Source: Candidatus Brevefilum sp. (GTDB lineage: Bacteria; Chloroflexota; Anaerolineae; Anaerolineales; Anaerolineaceae). Taken from it: a stretch of DNA of 64,000 bases. Position numbers and translations under genes: made by a program. Position 1 is the first letter of the stretch. Every line of letters begins with the position of its first letter. Shown piece by piece: positions 44,375 through 52,971 of this stretch. The DNA lies in contig JARGGB010000003.1 of the NCBI GenBank assembly GCA_029210815.1, positions 16,643 through 80,642 on the forward strand. Direction: 5' to 3'. The notes below the pieces were generated by a model. The model saw nothing but the letters and a program-made list of their open reading frames with translations, did not search any database and was not told the origin of the DNA.

Positions 44375-45301
44375 ATGCCGCTGATAACCTTATTTACTGC
44401 ACCCAAACCCTTTCTTGATCCCCATATAAAGATCATTCAGGAGAACACCCTGGACAACTGGCTTGCCCTGGGTGAGGCTGTTCAGGTTGTAGTAATTGGC
44501 GATGAGCCAGGCATTGCAGAGGCTTGTACCGAACGCGGTATTTTGCATTTGCCAAATGTATGCTGCAATAAGATGGGAACCCCATTAATCAGTTCAATTT
44601 TCCAGCTTGCCAGGGATGTCAATGTTTCGCCATTTCTGATGTACAGCAATGCGGACATCTTGTTTTTTCCTGAGCTTTCATCCGTGGTCGAGATATTGTC
44701 ATCCAAAGCGGATCGGTTTCTTGGTGTGGGCGAACGATGGGATCTCGATATTGACCATCCTGTGGATTTCTCGGGGGATTGGGAGAAGTCATTAAGGACA
44801 GAATTGCAAGCAAACGGGAAACGGCATAAACGAACAGGCAGTGATTATTTCATTTATCCGCGCTCTTGTTTTACAGAAATCCCCGACTTTGCTGTTGGCA
44901 GGGCTGGCTGGGATAATTGGATGATCTTTAACGCCCGTTGGCAGGATTGCCCCCTGGTTGATCTTTCAAAAGGTTTAACCATTGTCCATCAAAACCACGG
45001 TTATGGGCATTTGCCAGACGGCATCATTCATTATTATCAGCCTGAAACAGAAGAAAATGTTAAGCTTGCTGGGGGTCGACGGACGATATTCACCTTAAGT
45101 GATCATACGCACACATTTGATGGTGAAGAACTTACCAGGAAAAAATTAGACTGGCAAGCATTTTGGCGGGAGGTAGAAATCTTTCCGCTGGTGAAACTGC
45201 ATTCGCACACTCTGGGATTCTTATTCTTTGCAATTTTCCATCCTCTAAAAGCCTATAAAGAGCTCAGGGGACGCTTGAAATATAAACTTGGGAAAAAATA
45301 A
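44375..45301 (+). CDS. Putative GT-A-type glycosyltransferase
   Basis: 308 aa; I start at ATG 44375 (MPLITLFTAPKPF), 4 bp after the previous stop, rather than at the track's TTG. Opening strands (VQVVVIGDEPG), then YSNADILFFPEL where DXD metal motifs lie in GT-A enzymes, and GRAGWDNWMIF suggest a glycosyltransferase with a galactosyltransferase-like acceptor region. It is not a standard GT2. The C-terminus has a hydrophobic stretch (LGFLFFAIFHPL), probably membrane-associated. Confidence 0.6.
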   Translation: MPLITLFTAPKPFLDPHIKIIQENTLDNWLALGEAVQVVVIGDEPGIAEACTERGILHLPNVCCNKMGTPLISSIFQLARDVNVSPFLMYSNADILFFPELSSVVEILSSKADRFLGVGERWDLDIDHPVDFSGDWEKSLRTELQANGKRHKRTGSDYFIYPRSCFTEIPDFAVGRAGWDNWMIFNARWQDCPLVDLSKGLTIVHQNHGYGHLPDGIIHYYQPETEENVKLAGGRRTIFTLSDHTHTFDGEELTRKKLDWQAFWREVEIFPLVKLHSHTLGFLFFAIFHPLKAYKELRGRLKYKLGKK

Positions 45302-45329
45302 ACTCATTTTGAATTATTAGGATGACCTT

Positions 45330-46328
45330 ATGCCACGTATTGGAATGAACCCTTCAAGAGGGGTAAGCCTTGATTTTGAACCGGCGCGTACAACGGTTGC
45401 CGTTCTTGTATATGCGCCGCACCAAGCGGGATATTTTGAGAATCGGATGGACGTCACGAAGATGACCCTCCAGAGCATCCTCACAAATACAGAAGAGCCC
45501 TTTGACTTGCTTGTGTTTGATAACGGCAGCAGTCCTGAAATGGTTGAATATCTTCAAGGACTTTATAAAAATGGTTCGATTGATTACTTGCACCTTTCAA
45601 AAAGCAATATTGGCAAACTGAATGCGCTTAACATAATCTATAATATAGCACCCGGTGAAATTGTTGCCTATTGCGATGACGATGTTTTTCATCTTCCTGG
45701 TTGGTTGGGCAAGCACCTGGAAATCATTGACACCTTCCCGAATGTCGGGGCGGTGACAGGCTTTTACATTCGGGAACGGGTGGCACTCAGCTCGGAAAGC
45801 ACGCTGGCTTTTGCGAATCAGCCTGATGTAGAAGCTGTGCGAGGTTTGTTGATGCCCCGAAAGTGGGAAGAGGAATATCTCATCAATACGGGGCGCACCT
45901 GGGAACGCTATGAATCCGAGGTGGCAGGGATTGAAGATGTGATCGTCAAATATCGGGGATTGGAAGCCTGGGTTTCTGCGCATCATTTCCAGATGGTCAC
46001 GCCAAAAAAAGTGATGCAAGAAATTCTGTCGGAGATGCTGCCTGAGGGCTGGACCGACAGGGTCATGGGGCGGATGATTGAGATGGATGATCTCATGGAT
46101 GCAAAAGGTTACTTGCGGTTTTGTACCCGGGAGCAGACGATGCGCTTGATGGGAAATGCCATTTCCGATGAGGTTGCCCAAATCGCTCAAAAATCTGGTC
46201 TGACGGTCAATCCCGCCAACACAGGGAAGAAATCCCGTGGATTGATGAATCGCCTGGCACAGGTAAAGTGGATTCGGTACATCCTGCAAGGCACAGTCAA
46301 CCGCATCTACCGGTGGTTGAATAATTGA
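45330..46328 (+). CDS. GT2-family glycosyltransferase
   Basis: 332-aa GT-A enzyme with FDLLVFDNGSSPEMVEYL, SNIGKLNALN and the metal-binding YCDDDVFHLPGW (DXD). Residues about 170-260 are an unrecognised acceptor domain. It lies 28 bp after the previous putative transferase. The downstream gap of 263 bp ends this run of genes. Confidence 0.82.
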   Translation: MPRIGMNPSRGVSLDFEPARTTVAVLVYAPHQAGYFENRMDVTKMTLQSILTNTEEPFDLLVFDNGSSPEMVEYLQGLYKNGSIDYLHLSKSNIGKLNALNIIYNIAPGEIVAYCDDDVFHLPGWLGKHLEIIDTFPNVGAVTGFYIRERVALSSESTLAFANQPDVEAVRGLLMPRKWEEEYLINTGRTWERYESEVAGIEDVIVKYRGLEAWVSAHHFQMVTPKKVMQEILSEMLPEGWTDRVMGRMIEMDDLMDAKGYLRFCTREQTMRLMGNAISDEVAQIAQKSGLTVNPANTGKKSRGLMNRLAQVKWIRYILQGTVNRIYRWLNN

Positions 46329-46467
46329 ATTTTTTAAAGACTTCAATCTAAATCATCCAGATAATGATGCCGCATATAAACATCATTCATTCTTAATGCC
46401 GTTATAACCGGGCATCCCACTGGTATAATATCAGTCTGATAAAGATGCTTTTGAAGGATTGTTATTG

Positions 46468-46602
46468 TTGAATAAAAATGAATTTTCGTTGGAAAATATT
46501 ACACCTGAAGAATGCCTTTTCACGATCTACTGCAGAGTAGAAAGAAACCATTCTTTTTATCAACTGTCTTTACAGAACGGAGGGATATCCTATGGCAACT
46601 AA
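46468..46602 (+). CDS. Possible 44-codon leader ORF overlapping the CMAS-like gene start
   Basis: TTG 46468 is 9 nt after AAGGA (46454-46458), and the frame stays open to TAA 46600-46602, overlapping the next gene by 11 nt. The peptide (NKNEFSLENITPEECLFTIY at its start) is not recognised. TATAAT at 46424-46429 lies upstream. It could couple translation to the synthase gene, or be a chance ORF. Confidence 0.25.
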   Translation: MNKNEFSLENITPEECLFTIYCRVERNHSFYQLSLQNGGISYGN

Positions 46603-47815
46603 ACCAGAGGTTCTTGGAATTATCCCAGCCAGGGGTGGATCAAAAGGGATTCCACGCAAGAATATCCGAGATTTTGCCGGCTATCCCTTGATTGCGTATA
46701 GTATTGCGGCAGGACTGCAGTCCGAACACATCACCCGTTTAATTGTTACAACGGATGACCCTGAAATTGCTGAAATCGCACGATCCTTTGGTGCAGAAGT
46801 GCCATTTATACGCCCAAAATCCCTGGCACAGGATGACACCCTGGATTTGCCTGTTTTTCAACACGCCCTGAATTGGCTTGCAGAAGCGGAAGGATATCGA
46901 CCAGAGCTGGTTGTTCACCTTCGGCCGACTTCTCCCGTGCGGCCGGTTGGACTGGTTGACGAATCAATTGAGATCTTATTGGCGCATCCAGAAGCGGACT
47001 CAGTGCGGGGGATTGTCCCTGCAGGGCAGAACCCATATAAGATGTGGAAAATTAACGGCAATGGTCAGATGACCCCACTGCTTACGGTTGAGGGCATGGA
47101 TGAGCCTTATAATTCACCCCGCCAGTCTTTGCCAAAAGTTTACTGGCATACAGGAATTATTGATGTAATCCACCCCCGGGTAATTCTGGAAAAATCCTCA
47201 ATGAGCGGCGATCTGATTTTACCGGTCCATGTTGACCCGGTTTTTTCAGTGGATATTGATACACCCCTGGATTGGGCGCATTGTGAAAGCCTTATACGAG
47301 AACGAGATTTAGAGATGGTCTATCCCGGGAAACCTTTGCGGAAGTGGCCAGAGAAAGTTTCACTCGTAGTATTTGATTTTGACGGCGTTATGACGGATGA
47401 CAGGGTATGGGTGGACCAGGATGGGATTGAAAGTGTGGCTGCCAAACGCGGTGACGGCATGGGTATTGAACTCCTCTTAAAAGCGGGCTTCAATGCGGTT
47501 ATCATCTCGACTGAACCCAACCCGGTTGTTGCTGCACGAGCGAAAAAAATTGGATTACCTTATTTTCATGGTGTGGGTGACAAAACTAAGACACTGCAGG
47601 CTTACTGGGAGAAAGAAAATCTTTCCCCGGAAGAAACAATTTATCTAGGCAACGATATTAATGACGTGCCTTGTTTCCCACTGGTTGCCTTTGCTGCGGT
47701 CGTTGCCGATGCTCATCCTGATGCGCGCCGAAAAGCAGACATTGTTCTTAAGCGAAAGGGCGGGCACGGCGCAGTGCGGGAACTTTGTGATCTTTTGATA
47801 AACCGATATCGATAA
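46592..47815 (+). CDS. neuA: CMP-nonulosonate cytidylyltransferase fused to a HAD phosphatase (CMAS-like)
   Basis: Bifunctional-looking 407-aa protein. Residues 1-235 are a CMP-sialic-acid synthetase: GIIPARGGSKGIPRKNI (CTP site), HLRPTSPVRP, and YNSPRQSLPKVYWHTG. Residues about 255-407 are a KdsC/Kdn-9-phosphate-phosphatase-like HAD domain with VVFDFDGVMTDD (nucleophile DXD intact), the ISTE region and YLGNDINDVPC. Animal CMAS has the same two-domain order. GGAGGG precedes the ATG. An intact HAD domain suggests that a 9-phosphate intermediate is dephosphorylated, before activation of the acid by CTP. A NeuB-family gene follows 32 bp downstream. Confidence 0.9.
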   Translation: MATKPEVLGIIPARGGSKGIPRKNIRDFAGYPLIAYSIAAGLQSEHITRLIVTTDDPEIAEIARSFGAEVPFIRPKSLAQDDTLDLPVFQHALNWLAEAEGYRPELVVHLRPTSPVRPVGLVDESIEILLAHPEADSVRGIVPAGQNPYKMWKINGNGQMTPLLTVEGMDEPYNSPRQSLPKVYWHTGIIDVIHPRVILEKSSMSGDLILPVHVDPVFSVDIDTPLDWAHCESLIRERDLEMVYPGKPLRKWPEKVSLVVFDFDGVMTDDRVWVDQDGIESVAAKRGDGMGIELLLKAGFNAVIISTEPNPVVAARAKKIGLPYFHGVGDKTKTLQAYWEKENLSPEETIYLGNDINDVPCFPLVAFAAVVADAHPDARRKADIVLKRKGGHGAVRELCDLLINRYR

Positions 47816-47847
47816 TTCGGTGATGAAATAAAAATTTGGAGGAAAAT

Positions 47848-48723
47848 ATGACCCGAGAAATCAAGATTGGAAATCGCCTGGTTGGTGCCGGGCATCCAAC
47901 CTATATTATTGCAGAAATTGGCATCAATCACAACGGGAGTGTGCAGGTAGCCAAGGATTTGATCAAGTCTGCAGCTGACGCGGGCGTAGACGCTGTTAAG
48001 TTCCAAAAGCGCACGCCTGAAATTTGTGTGCCCGATCATCAAAAGAGCCAGATGCGAGATACGCCCTGGGGTTATATTTCTTATCTTGATTATCGTTACA
48101 AGGTTGAATTTGGCCAGGATGATTATGAGGAGATTGATGAATACAGCCGATCTCTTGGTATTGATTGGCTGGCATCCTCATGGGATATTCCATCCTTATC
48201 TTTTATAAATTCCTTTGATCCGCCAGCACATAAAGTGCCTTCTGCTTTATTGACGGACCATAAATTATTGAGGGCGATTAAGGATACAGGAAAACCCGTT
48301 ATTTTATCAACCGGCATGTCGACGATGGAGGAAATCCAGGAAGCTGTGGATATCCTGGGGACAGACAAGCTGGTTATTTGTCATACGACCAGCAGCTATC
48401 CCTGCCCGCCAGATGAATTAAACCTGAAAATGATCCAGACCTTGCAAGAACATTTTGACTGCCCGATTGGTTATTCCGGGCATGAGGTCGGCCTGGTAAC
48501 TTCTGCCCTCGCCGTAGCGATGGGTGCCTGTTTGCTGGAACGCCATGTGACCCTTGACAGGGCGATGTGGGGGTCTGACCAGGCGGCTTCAGTTGAGCCG
48601 CAGGGTGTGCGAACCCTTGTAAAATACATCCGTGTTACGGAAAAAGCGCTCGGAGACGGCAAGAAGAAAGTTTATGAGAGCGAACAATCTTCCCTGAGCA
48701 AGCTGCGCCGATACAGCGTTTAG
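47848..48723 (+). CDS. NeuB-family synthase lacking the SAF domain
   Basis: 291-aa TIM-barrel synthase (AEIGINHNGSVQVAKDLIK, DAVKFQKRTPE, HKVPSALLTD, CHTTSSYPCP, GYSGHEVGLVTSALAVAMGACLLERHVT). GGAGG lies 5 nt before ATG 47848; the track's TTG 47836 is rejected. The usual C-terminal SAF (antifreeze-like) domain, which helps close the active site of the partner subunit, is missing. It sits beside a cytidylyltransferase-HAD fusion, so a sugar-phosphate acceptor as in Kdn-9-phosphate synthase is plausible. Confidence 0.87.
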   Translation: MTREIKIGNRLVGAGHPTYIIAEIGINHNGSVQVAKDLIKSAADAGVDAVKFQKRTPEICVPDHQKSQMRDTPWGYISYLDYRYKVEFGQDDYEEIDEYSRSLGIDWLASSWDIPSLSFINSFDPPAHKVPSALLTDHKLLRAIKDTGKPVILSTGMSTMEEIQEAVDILGTDKLVICHTTSSYPCPPDELNLKMIQTLQEHFDCPIGYSGHEVGLVTSALAVAMGACLLERHVTLDRAMWGSDQAASVEPQGVRTLVKYIRVTEKALGDGKKKVYESEQSSLSKLRRYSV

Positions 48724-48725
48724 AA

Positions 48726-50351
48726 ATGGGTTTCAGTATGAAGCTCTCGAATATTGCCCACGAATTTTTGCAAGAGCGACCCCAGCGAATGCAAATTAAT
48801 AAAGAACTCAAGCGCATGGCAAAAGAAGTTGCAAGAAATGCGCATGAAGCGGATGACCAAAAAATTATCGTTTCATTCAATGCATCGACCCGTATTACCG
48901 GATTGAGCGTCAATGCTGCTTTTGCTATGCTGACCGGCTGGTCACTTCGGCTGCAAGGGGCGAGGGTGGTGCATTTTGTGTGCAAGCGGGGAATGCCTCG
49001 CTGTGTATTGGGAACCGATCAGGATGATGTGTACCAGCTGCCGCCGTGCCAAAAGTGCCTGACGCAGACATCCGCGATTTATCACAAATCAGAGGTAAGC
49101 TGGTTGGATTATTTTCCCAGCGAAGACCTCGCGAAATTGCTGCAGAATACCAGCCTCTCAACACTGAGAAACTTTGTATTCGAGACCATTCCTTTAGGAA
49201 AATTATGCTTACCCTCGATGCGATGGCGCCTGCGCCTGCATCATTTGGAGGATAATGAGGATACACGAATTCTGTATCGATATTTCATCCTCTCAGCTTA
49301 TAAAGTTGCCAGGCAATTTGACCTTTTGTTGAAAGAATTGAATCCCGATTCGGTGATGGTTTTTAACGGGATGCAGTTCCCGGAAGCGACGGCAAAATGG
49401 GTGGCAGGGCTGCATGATATCCCTGTGTATTCCTATGAGGCAGGCATCCGCCCCTTTTCTGCCTTTTTTACTGAAGGCGAAGCAACAGCTTACCCGGTGA
49501 ATATTCCGAATGACTTTGCGCTGACGCCTGAACAAAATCAGCAATTGGACGACTATCTGTCAAAGCGTTTTGAAGGCAATTTCAGCATGGCTGGTGTGCA
49601 GTTTTGGCCTGAAATGTCCGGCCTGGATGAGGCATTTTTGAATAAGATCAACGCCTTCAAACAGGTTGTGCCGATTTTCACCAATGTGATTTTTGACACC
49701 AGTCAACCCCATGCGAATGTGATCTATCCGCACATGTTTGATTGGTTGGATGAGGTGTTAAATACAGCTAAAAAACACCCTGACACCTTGTTCGTCATTC
49801 GTGCGCACCCGGATGAGATCAGGCCCGGGAAAGCCAGCCGCGAGAGTGTTGCAGGATGGGTACGGGATCGGGATGCTGAGTCACTGCCGAATCTTGTTTT
49901 CATCAATTCTGATCAGTATTTCAGCTCTTATGAGATGATCCAGCGGGCGAAATTTGTGATGATTTACAATTCCACCATTGGGATGGAAGCATCCATTATG
50001 GGAAAACCGGTATTATGTGCCGGCAAGGCGCGTTTCACCCAGCTGGATACCGTATATTTTCCGCAATTTCGCTCGGAATACCTGGCTCAATTGGAGGAAT
50101 TTCTTGCTGCGGATGAGGTCCCAGTACTGCCGAAATACCAGGAAAATGCAAGACGATTTCTGTATTTTCAGCTTTATCACACGTCCCTTCCCTTCGATCG
50201 CTTTATCGAACCGGATAAAATCTGGCCTGGATTTGTCAGGTTGAAAGAATTCAATTTGGAGGATTTGCTGCCCGAAAATTCAGAAACGCTGAAGGTGATT
50301 TCGGAAGGCTTGCTTGAAGGGAAAGAATTTCTTCTTCCGTTAAATCAATGA
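48726..50351 (+). CDS. Capsule-synthesis-type glycosyltransferase-like protein, second copy
   Basis: 541 aa. The C-terminal GT-B half (LFVIRAHPDEIRPG; MIYNSTIGMEASIMGKPVLCAG) matches the layout of the 34.9-kb protein, so these are distant paralogs. The N-terminal half includes a Cys-rich stretch (HFVCKRGMPRCVLGTDQ; LPPCQKCLTQT) not present in the first copy, possibly metal-binding. It begins 2 bp after the NeuB gene; ATG 48738 is an alternative start. Use of the CMP-nonulosonic acid made next door is possible but is inference. Confidence 0.65.
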   Translation: MGFSMKLSNIAHEFLQERPQRMQINKELKRMAKEVARNAHEADDQKIIVSFNASTRITGLSVNAAFAMLTGWSLRLQGARVVHFVCKRGMPRCVLGTDQDDVYQLPPCQKCLTQTSAIYHKSEVSWLDYFPSEDLAKLLQNTSLSTLRNFVFETIPLGKLCLPSMRWRLRLHHLEDNEDTRILYRYFILSAYKVARQFDLLLKELNPDSVMVFNGMQFPEATAKWVAGLHDIPVYSYEAGIRPFSAFFTEGEATAYPVNIPNDFALTPEQNQQLDDYLSKRFEGNFSMAGVQFWPEMSGLDEAFLNKINAFKQVVPIFTNVIFDTSQPHANVIYPHMFDWLDEVLNTAKKHPDTLFVIRAHPDEIRPGKASRESVAGWVRDRDAESLPNLVFINSDQYFSSYEMIQRAKFVMIYNSTIGMEASIMGKPVLCAGKARFTQLDTVYFPQFRSEYLAQLEEFLAADEVPVLPKYQENARRFLYFQLYHTSLPFDRFIEPDKIWPGFVRLKEFNLEDLLPENSETLKVISEGLLEGKEFLLPLNQ

Positions 50352-50384
50352 TTCTTTCTGACCCATTGTTGGCGTATGCTGAAA

Positions 50385-50401
50385 TTTGATTGCGTTATAA
50401 T
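50385..50401 (+). promoter_or_regulatory. -10 region GATTGCGTTATAAT of the NeuA-like gene
   Basis: TATAAT at 50396-50401 is preceded by GAAATTTGAT, the same decamer found before the TATAAT at 56155. It lies 43 nt upstream of ATG 50444 and shows that the track's start (50390) is too early. Confidence 0.5.
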
Positions 50402-50443
50402 ACCTATTTAAATGAACGAAATAACATTTGTGGAAGAGATTTT

Positions 50444-51121
50444 ATGAAACCGAAAATTATCGCATTTGTGCCAATGCGACACCATTCAGCCCGAGTCCCT
50501 CAAAAAAATTTTCGGCAATTCGCAGGAAAGCCGCTGTACCATCACATTCTTTCAACCTTGATTGATGTTCCTGAAATCTCGACGATCCTTGTGGACACGG
50601 ACAGCCCTGTGATTTTGGAAGGTTTGGCAGGACATTTTCCTGAGGTCAAGGCTGTTTTACGCCCGGAGCACCTGCGCGGCGATATGGTGCCGATGAATGA
50701 CATTTTGCTGCACGACACCTCGCTGGTCGAAGCGGATTATTATCTGCAAACCCATTCTACTAATCCGCTGTTGAAAGCAGAAACGATCTCAAAGGCAATT
50801 GATACTCTTCTTGGCAGCACACCAGATTATGATTCTTTGTTCGGTGTGACACGCCTTCAAACTCGATTATGGGACCAGCAGGGTAAACCAATCAACCATG
50901 ACCCCGATATTTTGCTGCGAACACAGGATTTACCGCCCGTTTATGAGGAGAATTCCTGCGTTTATATTTTTCAACGGGAAACTCTTGTTGAGCGGCAAAA
51001 TCGCCTGGGTTATCACCCACTGATGTTTGAAATCCCCGCTTTGGAAGCCTGGGATATTGACGAAGAATCAGATTTTATTATGGCAGAGAACCTATATCGC
51101 CATTTGCACGAAGCGGAATAA
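50444..51121 (+). CDS. Acylneuraminate cytidylyltransferase-like protein
   Basis: 225 aa, starting at ATG 50444 (MKPKIIAFVPMR). The CTP-site region VPMRHHSARVPQKNFRQFAG is a divergent form of the PARGGSK loop, and YLQTHSTNPLL corresponds to the LRPTSP block. PPVYEENSCVYIF and AWDIDEESDF match the C-terminal part of the family. It is the third cytidylyltransferase in the locus and belongs to the branch found next to dehydrogenases in glycan clusters. The exact acid activated is unknown. Confidence 0.8.
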   Translation: MKPKIIAFVPMRHHSARVPQKNFRQFAGKPLYHHILSTLIDVPEISTILVDTDSPVILEGLAGHFPEVKAVLRPEHLRGDMVPMNDILLHDTSLVEADYYLQTHSTNPLLKAETISKAIDTLLGSTPDYDSLFGVTRLQTRLWDQQGKPINHDPDILLRTQDLPPVYEENSCVYIFQRETLVERQNRLGYHPLMFEIPALEAWDIDEESDFIMAENLYRHLHEAE

Positions 51122-51155
51122 TCTTTTTTGCCGACCTTTGCACAGGAGTAAGACG

Positions 51156-52130
51156 ATGAAAACAATTTTGGTTTCAGCACCATATATGCTGCCAGTCTTA
51201 GATCGATTTCGACCGGTTTTTAAGAAGTTTGACATTGAACTGATTGTCCCCGAAGTCAATGAACGCCTTTCTGAGGATAAAATTTTAATCCACGCAGGAA
51301 AGTTTGACGGTACGATTTGCGGCGATGACAGATATACACGACGGGTGATTGAAGCATGCGCGCCGCGCTTGAAAGTGATTTCCAAATGGGGGACAGGGAT
51401 TGATTCCATTGACCAGACAGCGGCAAGAGATTTTGGCATCATGGTTGGCAATACACCCAATGCTTTCACGGTTCCGGTTTCCGAAAGTGTGATTGGGTAT
51501 ATGCTGGCATTTGCACGCCAAATCCCCTGGCTGGACGATGCCATGAAAGCAGGGCGTTGGGAAAAGATCAACGGCAAAACCCTCAGTGAATGCACTTTAG
51601 GCGTGGTTGGTGTTGGCAACGTTGGTAAAGCAGTGTTAAGACGGGCGCGCGGCTTCGGAATGGAACTATTGGGCAATGATATTGTCGAAATGCCCCCTGA
51701 TTTTTTGCTTGAATTCGGCGTGGAAATGACCAGCCTGGAAGACTTGATGGCGAGGTCGGATTTTATCAGTGTCAACTGCTCGCTTAACCCTACCAGTTAT
51801 CACCTGATAAATCAGGACAGCCTGCAATACTGTCAGCCGACAGCCGTCCTGATCAATACTGCGCGCGGCCCAATTGTAGATCAGGGTGCTTTAGTTGATG
51901 CGCTGCAGGAAGGACGCCTGCGGGGTGCCGCGTTGGATGTGTTTGAAGAAGAACCCCTGCCCTTGGACAGCCCCTTGCTTACGATGGACCAGGTATTATT
52001 AGCGCCCCACAACACAAACGCAAGCCCCAGGTTTTGGGAAAGAGTTCATTGGAATACAATAAAGAACCTATTGGTTGGTTTGGGTTTACCCCTGGCTGAT
52101 TTTAATGAATTTGTTGGGGAGAGCCTTTGA
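51156..52130 (+). CDS. D-2-hydroxyacid dehydrogenase (phosphoglycerate-dehydrogenase-like)
   Basis: 324 aa from ATG 51156 with AGGAG 7 nt upstream; the track begins 43 codons too early, inside the previous gene. The NAD site is LGVVGVGNVGKAVLRRA. The catalytic triad is visible: Arg in NTARGPIVDQG, Glu in VFEEEPLP and His in LAPHNTNAS. It may reduce a 2-keto or 2-hydroxy acid linked to the glycan precursor. Its place between a cytidylyltransferase and an SDR argues against a role in serine synthesis. Confidence 0.87.
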   Translation: MKTILVSAPYMLPVLDRFRPVFKKFDIELIVPEVNERLSEDKILIHAGKFDGTICGDDRYTRRVIEACAPRLKVISKWGTGIDSIDQTAARDFGIMVGNTPNAFTVPVSESVIGYMLAFARQIPWLDDAMKAGRWEKINGKTLSECTLGVVGVGNVGKAVLRRARGFGMELLGNDIVEMPPDFLLEFGVEMTSLEDLMARSDFISVNCSLNPTSYHLINQDSLQYCQPTAVLINTARGPIVDQGALVDALQEGRLRGAALDVFEEEPLPLDSPLLTMDQVLLAPHNTNASPRFWERVHWNTIKNLLVGLGLPLADFNEFVGESL

Positions 52131-52197
52131 TAAACAGGCTTTTTCCTCATGATAAGGATTAAATTGGAATGGAAAATTTAAATAAAAAGGAAGCGAT

Positions 52198-52968
52198 ATG
52201 ATATCCGAGAAGAAGTCACGAATCCTGTTGATCACCGGCGCGGCAGGTGGGATTGGGAAAGCGACGGTTAAGGTTTTTACTGAGGCAGGCTGGCAGGTGA
52301 TCGGGGTTGATCGTAAGCCAAAATATGAGGGTTTTCCTGAAAATGGAATCTATATCCAATCTGATATTTCACTGCCGGAGGCGATGGAAGAAATTTATGA
52401 AAAGGTTGAGGAATTCACCGAATCCCTGGATGCCGTCGTTCATAATGCGGGCGTCCAGGTTGCAAAACCCCTGATTGAAACCACAGCCGAAGAGTGGGAT
52501 CTGGTGATGGCGTCAAATTTGCGATCTGTATTTTTGGGTGCAAAGCTGGCATATCCTTTATTGAAGGCAAAGGACGGCGGTGCGATTGTCAATGTTTCTT
52601 CCGTTCATGCTATAGCCACATCGGCTGACATCGCCGCCTATGCCGCCAGTAAGGGCGGCATCCTGGCGCTTACCAGGGCGATGGCGATTGAGTTTGCAAA
52701 GGATGATATTCGGGTGAACGCAATTTTACCCGGTGCAGTGGATACGCCGATGCTGCGTGCAGGGCTTGGTCGGGGGCATGTGGGAGACGGCGATTTGATG
52801 GAACGCCTTGAAAACCTGGCACGAAAAACGGTCAATGGGCGCATCGGTCAACCAGAAGAGATTGCAAAGGCGATCTACTTTTTAGCGGATAACACCCAAT
52901 CTTCCTTTATGACCGGGCAGGCGCTGGTGGTAGACGGCGGTGCGACAGCCCGATTGAGCACGGAGTAA
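52198..52968 (+). CDS. SDR-family oxidoreductase
   Basis: 256-aa classical short-chain dehydrogenase: LLITGAAGGIGKATV (cofactor site), HNAGVQVAKPL (NAG), INVSS-type Ser before YAASKGG (YXXXK), and FMTGQALVVDGG at the end. AAAGGAAG lies before the ATG. It is followed 3 bp later by the DUF115-like gene. The substrate is likely a sugar or keto acid of this pathway. Confidence 0.88.
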   Translation: MISEKKSRILLITGAAGGIGKATVKVFTEAGWQVIGVDRKPKYEGFPENGIYIQSDISLPEAMEEIYEKVEEFTESLDAVVHNAGVQVAKPLIETTAEEWDLVMASNLRSVFLGAKLAYPLLKAKDGGAIVNVSSVHAIATSADIAAYAASKGGILALTRAMAIEFAKDDIRVNAILPGAVDTPMLRAGLGRGHVGDGDLMERLENLARKTVNGRIGQPEEIAKAIYFLADNTQSSFMTGQALVVDGGATARLSTE

Positions 52969-52971
52969 ACT

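Noticed and set aside
51027-51155. N-terminal 43 residues of the D-2-hydroxyacid dehydrogenase ORF
   Set aside because: They overlap the cytidylyltransferase gene out of frame; AGGAG and the conserved start are at 51156.
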